This document shows, piece by piece, positions 61,540 through 64,000 of a stretch of DNA of 64,000 nt (its first letter is position 1; the number at the start of each line of letters is the position of its first letter). The notes under the pieces are model-generated. The model was not told where the DNA came from. It did no database searches and saw only the letters and a list, made by a program, of their open reading frames with translations. The translations under genes and the position numbers were made by a program. This DNA comes from Mansonella perstans (lineage: Eukaryota > Nematoda > Chromadorea > Rhabditida > Onchocercidae): contig JBAMDO010000222.1 in the NCBI GenBank assembly GCA_037074765.1, positions 1-64,000 on the forward strand. The letters are read 5' to 3'.

Positions 61540-64000
61540 AAATAAGAATCTGAGAGCTTAGCTTCATACTCGGTTTTATTGCAAAGATTTCAGTAATCTT
61601 TTTCTTTAGTGACTGTTTGGTTTAAATCTTAAGGAGGATGACTTGTCGATCTATTTTGCAATTGTAAAATTTGATATAATTTCCACACTAATTAAAGTTT
61701 TCATTTAGCTAGTCGAATCGATGAGGAATAATAGTTCGAGAGGAATATGGCATGTTTCTCATCATCGAATAAGATTTTCGAGAAGTAGTACAGTTCATTT
61801 GGTATTAGCTAATAGGAAGTTTAATAGGAATCAATATCATTGTTAACCCAGTTTGTTGTGAAATTTGGTTTGATAGTTCAGTTTTTCTTTGTTATTCAAT
61901 TGTTTGAAAGTCTTTTTTGATATATCTCATTATCTTTCCTAAATATATATAGAAGATTGTTCATCTTTTCGTTTGCTCTTGTTAAGTAGCATGTCTTTAT
62001 AGCTGTATTAAATTTCAAGGAGCAATATTTAAGATCTAATAGGATGATCTTTATGATTGGGAACACTTTCTTTTTTTTAACTTATTTTAAAGTTAGAAAT
62101 AATAAGTTAGTGGATGAAATACTCGTTTTAAGAATTTGTGGTCAAATTCAATTCTTTTTTTTAAAAAACCTGTGTGTAGGGAACTGGTAAGTTTTTTAAG
62201 CTTTAAAATTGCTTTAAAAATTGTGAAATTTATCTGTTTATATTTGGTAGTGTACTTCAGAAATTACTTCTTTCACTTTCACATGCAAAATTTATTATGT
62301 ACATAGAAATGTTTTTCATCCCTAATTATTATGTTTATATGTTTGGTCGTATTAAAGTAATCTGTAATTAGTTTGACTAATAATGAAAAATCTGATCATT
62401 GTTCTTGCTGTGCTTTCCGATGAAATGATGATTATTCATATTTTTTTATATGATAAGCTTATGTCTCCTCTTTTTATGTTTGAAACCTCACATTACATAC
62501 TACCAGCTGTAGACTTGATCTTTTCAATTTGCTGTAAGTTCAAAATTTTTGCATTAACTATTTCCTGATACCAACATTAAAAAAACGGTGAATCAAATTA
62601 CCTATAATATAATAAATAGGAAATTCTGAAAATTTCTGAGGAAATAGTTAATTTTTTATTCTTTTTGCTTGTTGTTATGAATATGCAAGTTTTGAAAGTA
62701 ATTCCACAAGTGATGGGTGTTTTTTCTTTTGTGAAATTTTAGAAGAAAAAATTTTCGACCAGTAATAAATCAAGTGCCCTACTGCTTTATATTTGCATTC
62801 GTGGTGTGGTTAATGATGTAATATGTAATTTTGATTAAGCATGTTGCGTTCGGTTAGTTCTGTTAAGATATTTTCTTGATCTGATATGGTTTGTTGTATG
62901 CACTGGATAGAATTTCTAATATTTCAGTGCACTTCTGAGAATTCTGGTAAAAATAAGGAAATTGTCTTTTGTTTCTCTACTTCTAATGTGTTCATTATCG
63001 TAAGAAGGAAGGGCCGGAGGACAGAATGGAAATATGGTTAATAGTGTTTGTATTGATGAGAATTTGTTCATCATGTAGGTAAATTTGTTGCCCTATAAAA
63101 AAAAAAGTTACCCGGAATTTTTGCACTAAATTTTAGCTTGATTGGAACTACAAGGAATATGATATTTAAATTTTGTTCATAAACTTGACTGGGAAAATTC
63201 TAAAATGGTTGAAGAATGATAAGTTGTTGTAATTCTTGGAGTAAAATATGTTGTCCAAAGACATGCTGATGTTTATCGGCTAAAGAGAATAAGAATAATA
63301 GTCTAACTGTTCTTTCTGTTAATATTAATTGTCAATCAAAGCAGCTTAAACTATGTATAGTCAATTTGACAGGTCAATACTTAAATCAGTTTCTATGAAA
63401 GCAAACAAATATGTAATTCGATTATTCATTTCTTGCTCAGAACTTTATCAGTAATGACAATTTTGCAAAATTTCTGGAAAAGAAAGAGAGAAGTATTGAA
63501 TTGTCTTGAAATGGGATGAAGTCATTTTAATTCTGGAAAGGAGTTTTCAAAATCTTGTTAAATTTATTTCGATATCTTCTAGAAAGGCAGCCTCTACATT
63601 GTTTAGCTTATCGCTTATGAATTTATTGCTTACTGAAATTGCAAAACGTTTGTGAAAGTGAAAGAAGTTAGAGGTCAGTGCAAATAATTAATAGCATTGG
63701 CCATATGTATTTAAATTTCAATTTAAACCAATGAACGGAATGTTTACGAAATTTCAATCAAAAAATTCAAATTAAATTTCTACTTGATGGATATTTTAAA
63801 AAAACTTTTATTATTAAAACAGATGATGATAGTGAGATTTACAAGTGATAAGTTTTATGTTATATATCATTTGAAAATTAATTTGAAACAAATTTAAAAG
63901 AATGCAAATCTTTTTTTAAGAATAAAAATTTAACAAATTTTTGAAATTTTATTTTCACTCTTAAAATAAGAAATGAAAAAAGACAAGGGAAGGAATGAAT
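61540..64000 (+). other. hst-6 3' flank, no gene seen
   Basis: AT-rich sequence after the hst-6 stop, presumably its 3' UTR and then intergenic DNA. Only short frames without motifs are present. Confidence 0.5.

Noticed and set aside
1..64000. CRISPR arrays, bacterial operons, riboswitches, integrated phage or Wolbachia-derived genes
   Set aside because: None seen. All recognisable genes have eukaryotic introns and animal or nematode families.

Overview
The window looks like chromosomal DNA of a parasitic nematode, probably a spirurid or filarial worm. It is very AT-rich and has many short GT-AG introns. It carries a warthog (Hedgehog-related) gene and the remains of an Srab/Sra-like chemoreceptor, both nematode-specific families. 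The clade is an inference; the phylum is well supported. No bacterial operon, CRISPR array, viral gene or intact transposon was recognised. Gene models were built by hand: exon translations were chained wherever donor and acceptor phases agree.

Layout. (1) 0.06-2.07 kb, minus: decayed Srab/Sra-like receptor with two in-frame stops. (2) 5.64-11.77 kb, minus: complete 16-exon SLC6-family transporter (685 aa) with altered signature residues. (3) 14.08-18.19 kb, minus: complete 8-exon warthog gene (645 aa) with a Gln/Pro-rich tail and no visible Hog domain. (4) 23.14-31.45 kb, minus: probable type II membrane protein with a divergent von Willebrand A-like domain and a very long acidic Ser/Thr-rich last exon; its middle exons are unresolved. 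(5) 31.5-41.9 kb: gene-poor, with complementary CAA-rich and TTG-rich tracts. (6) 41.91-52.71 kb, minus: phase-consistent 26-exon gene for an unrecognised basic, Ser/Thr-rich protein of about 948 aa. (7) 54.50-55.35 kb, minus: single HMG-box protein (90 aa). (8) 56-57.4 kb: GC-richer block of microsatellites. (9) 58.42-61.54 kb, plus: complete 8-exon heparan sulfate 6-O-sulfotransferase (429 aa). The final 2.4 kb shows no gene.

The genes do not form a pathway. Several act at the cell surface or in the matrix (transporter, warthog, VWA/mucin-like protein, heparan sulfate modification) and two appear nuclear (HMG box, 26-exon gene). I did not find a clear new multi-gene system. The best leads are the 26-exon gene, the VWA/acidic protein, the Hog-less warthog and the altered SLC6 signature.
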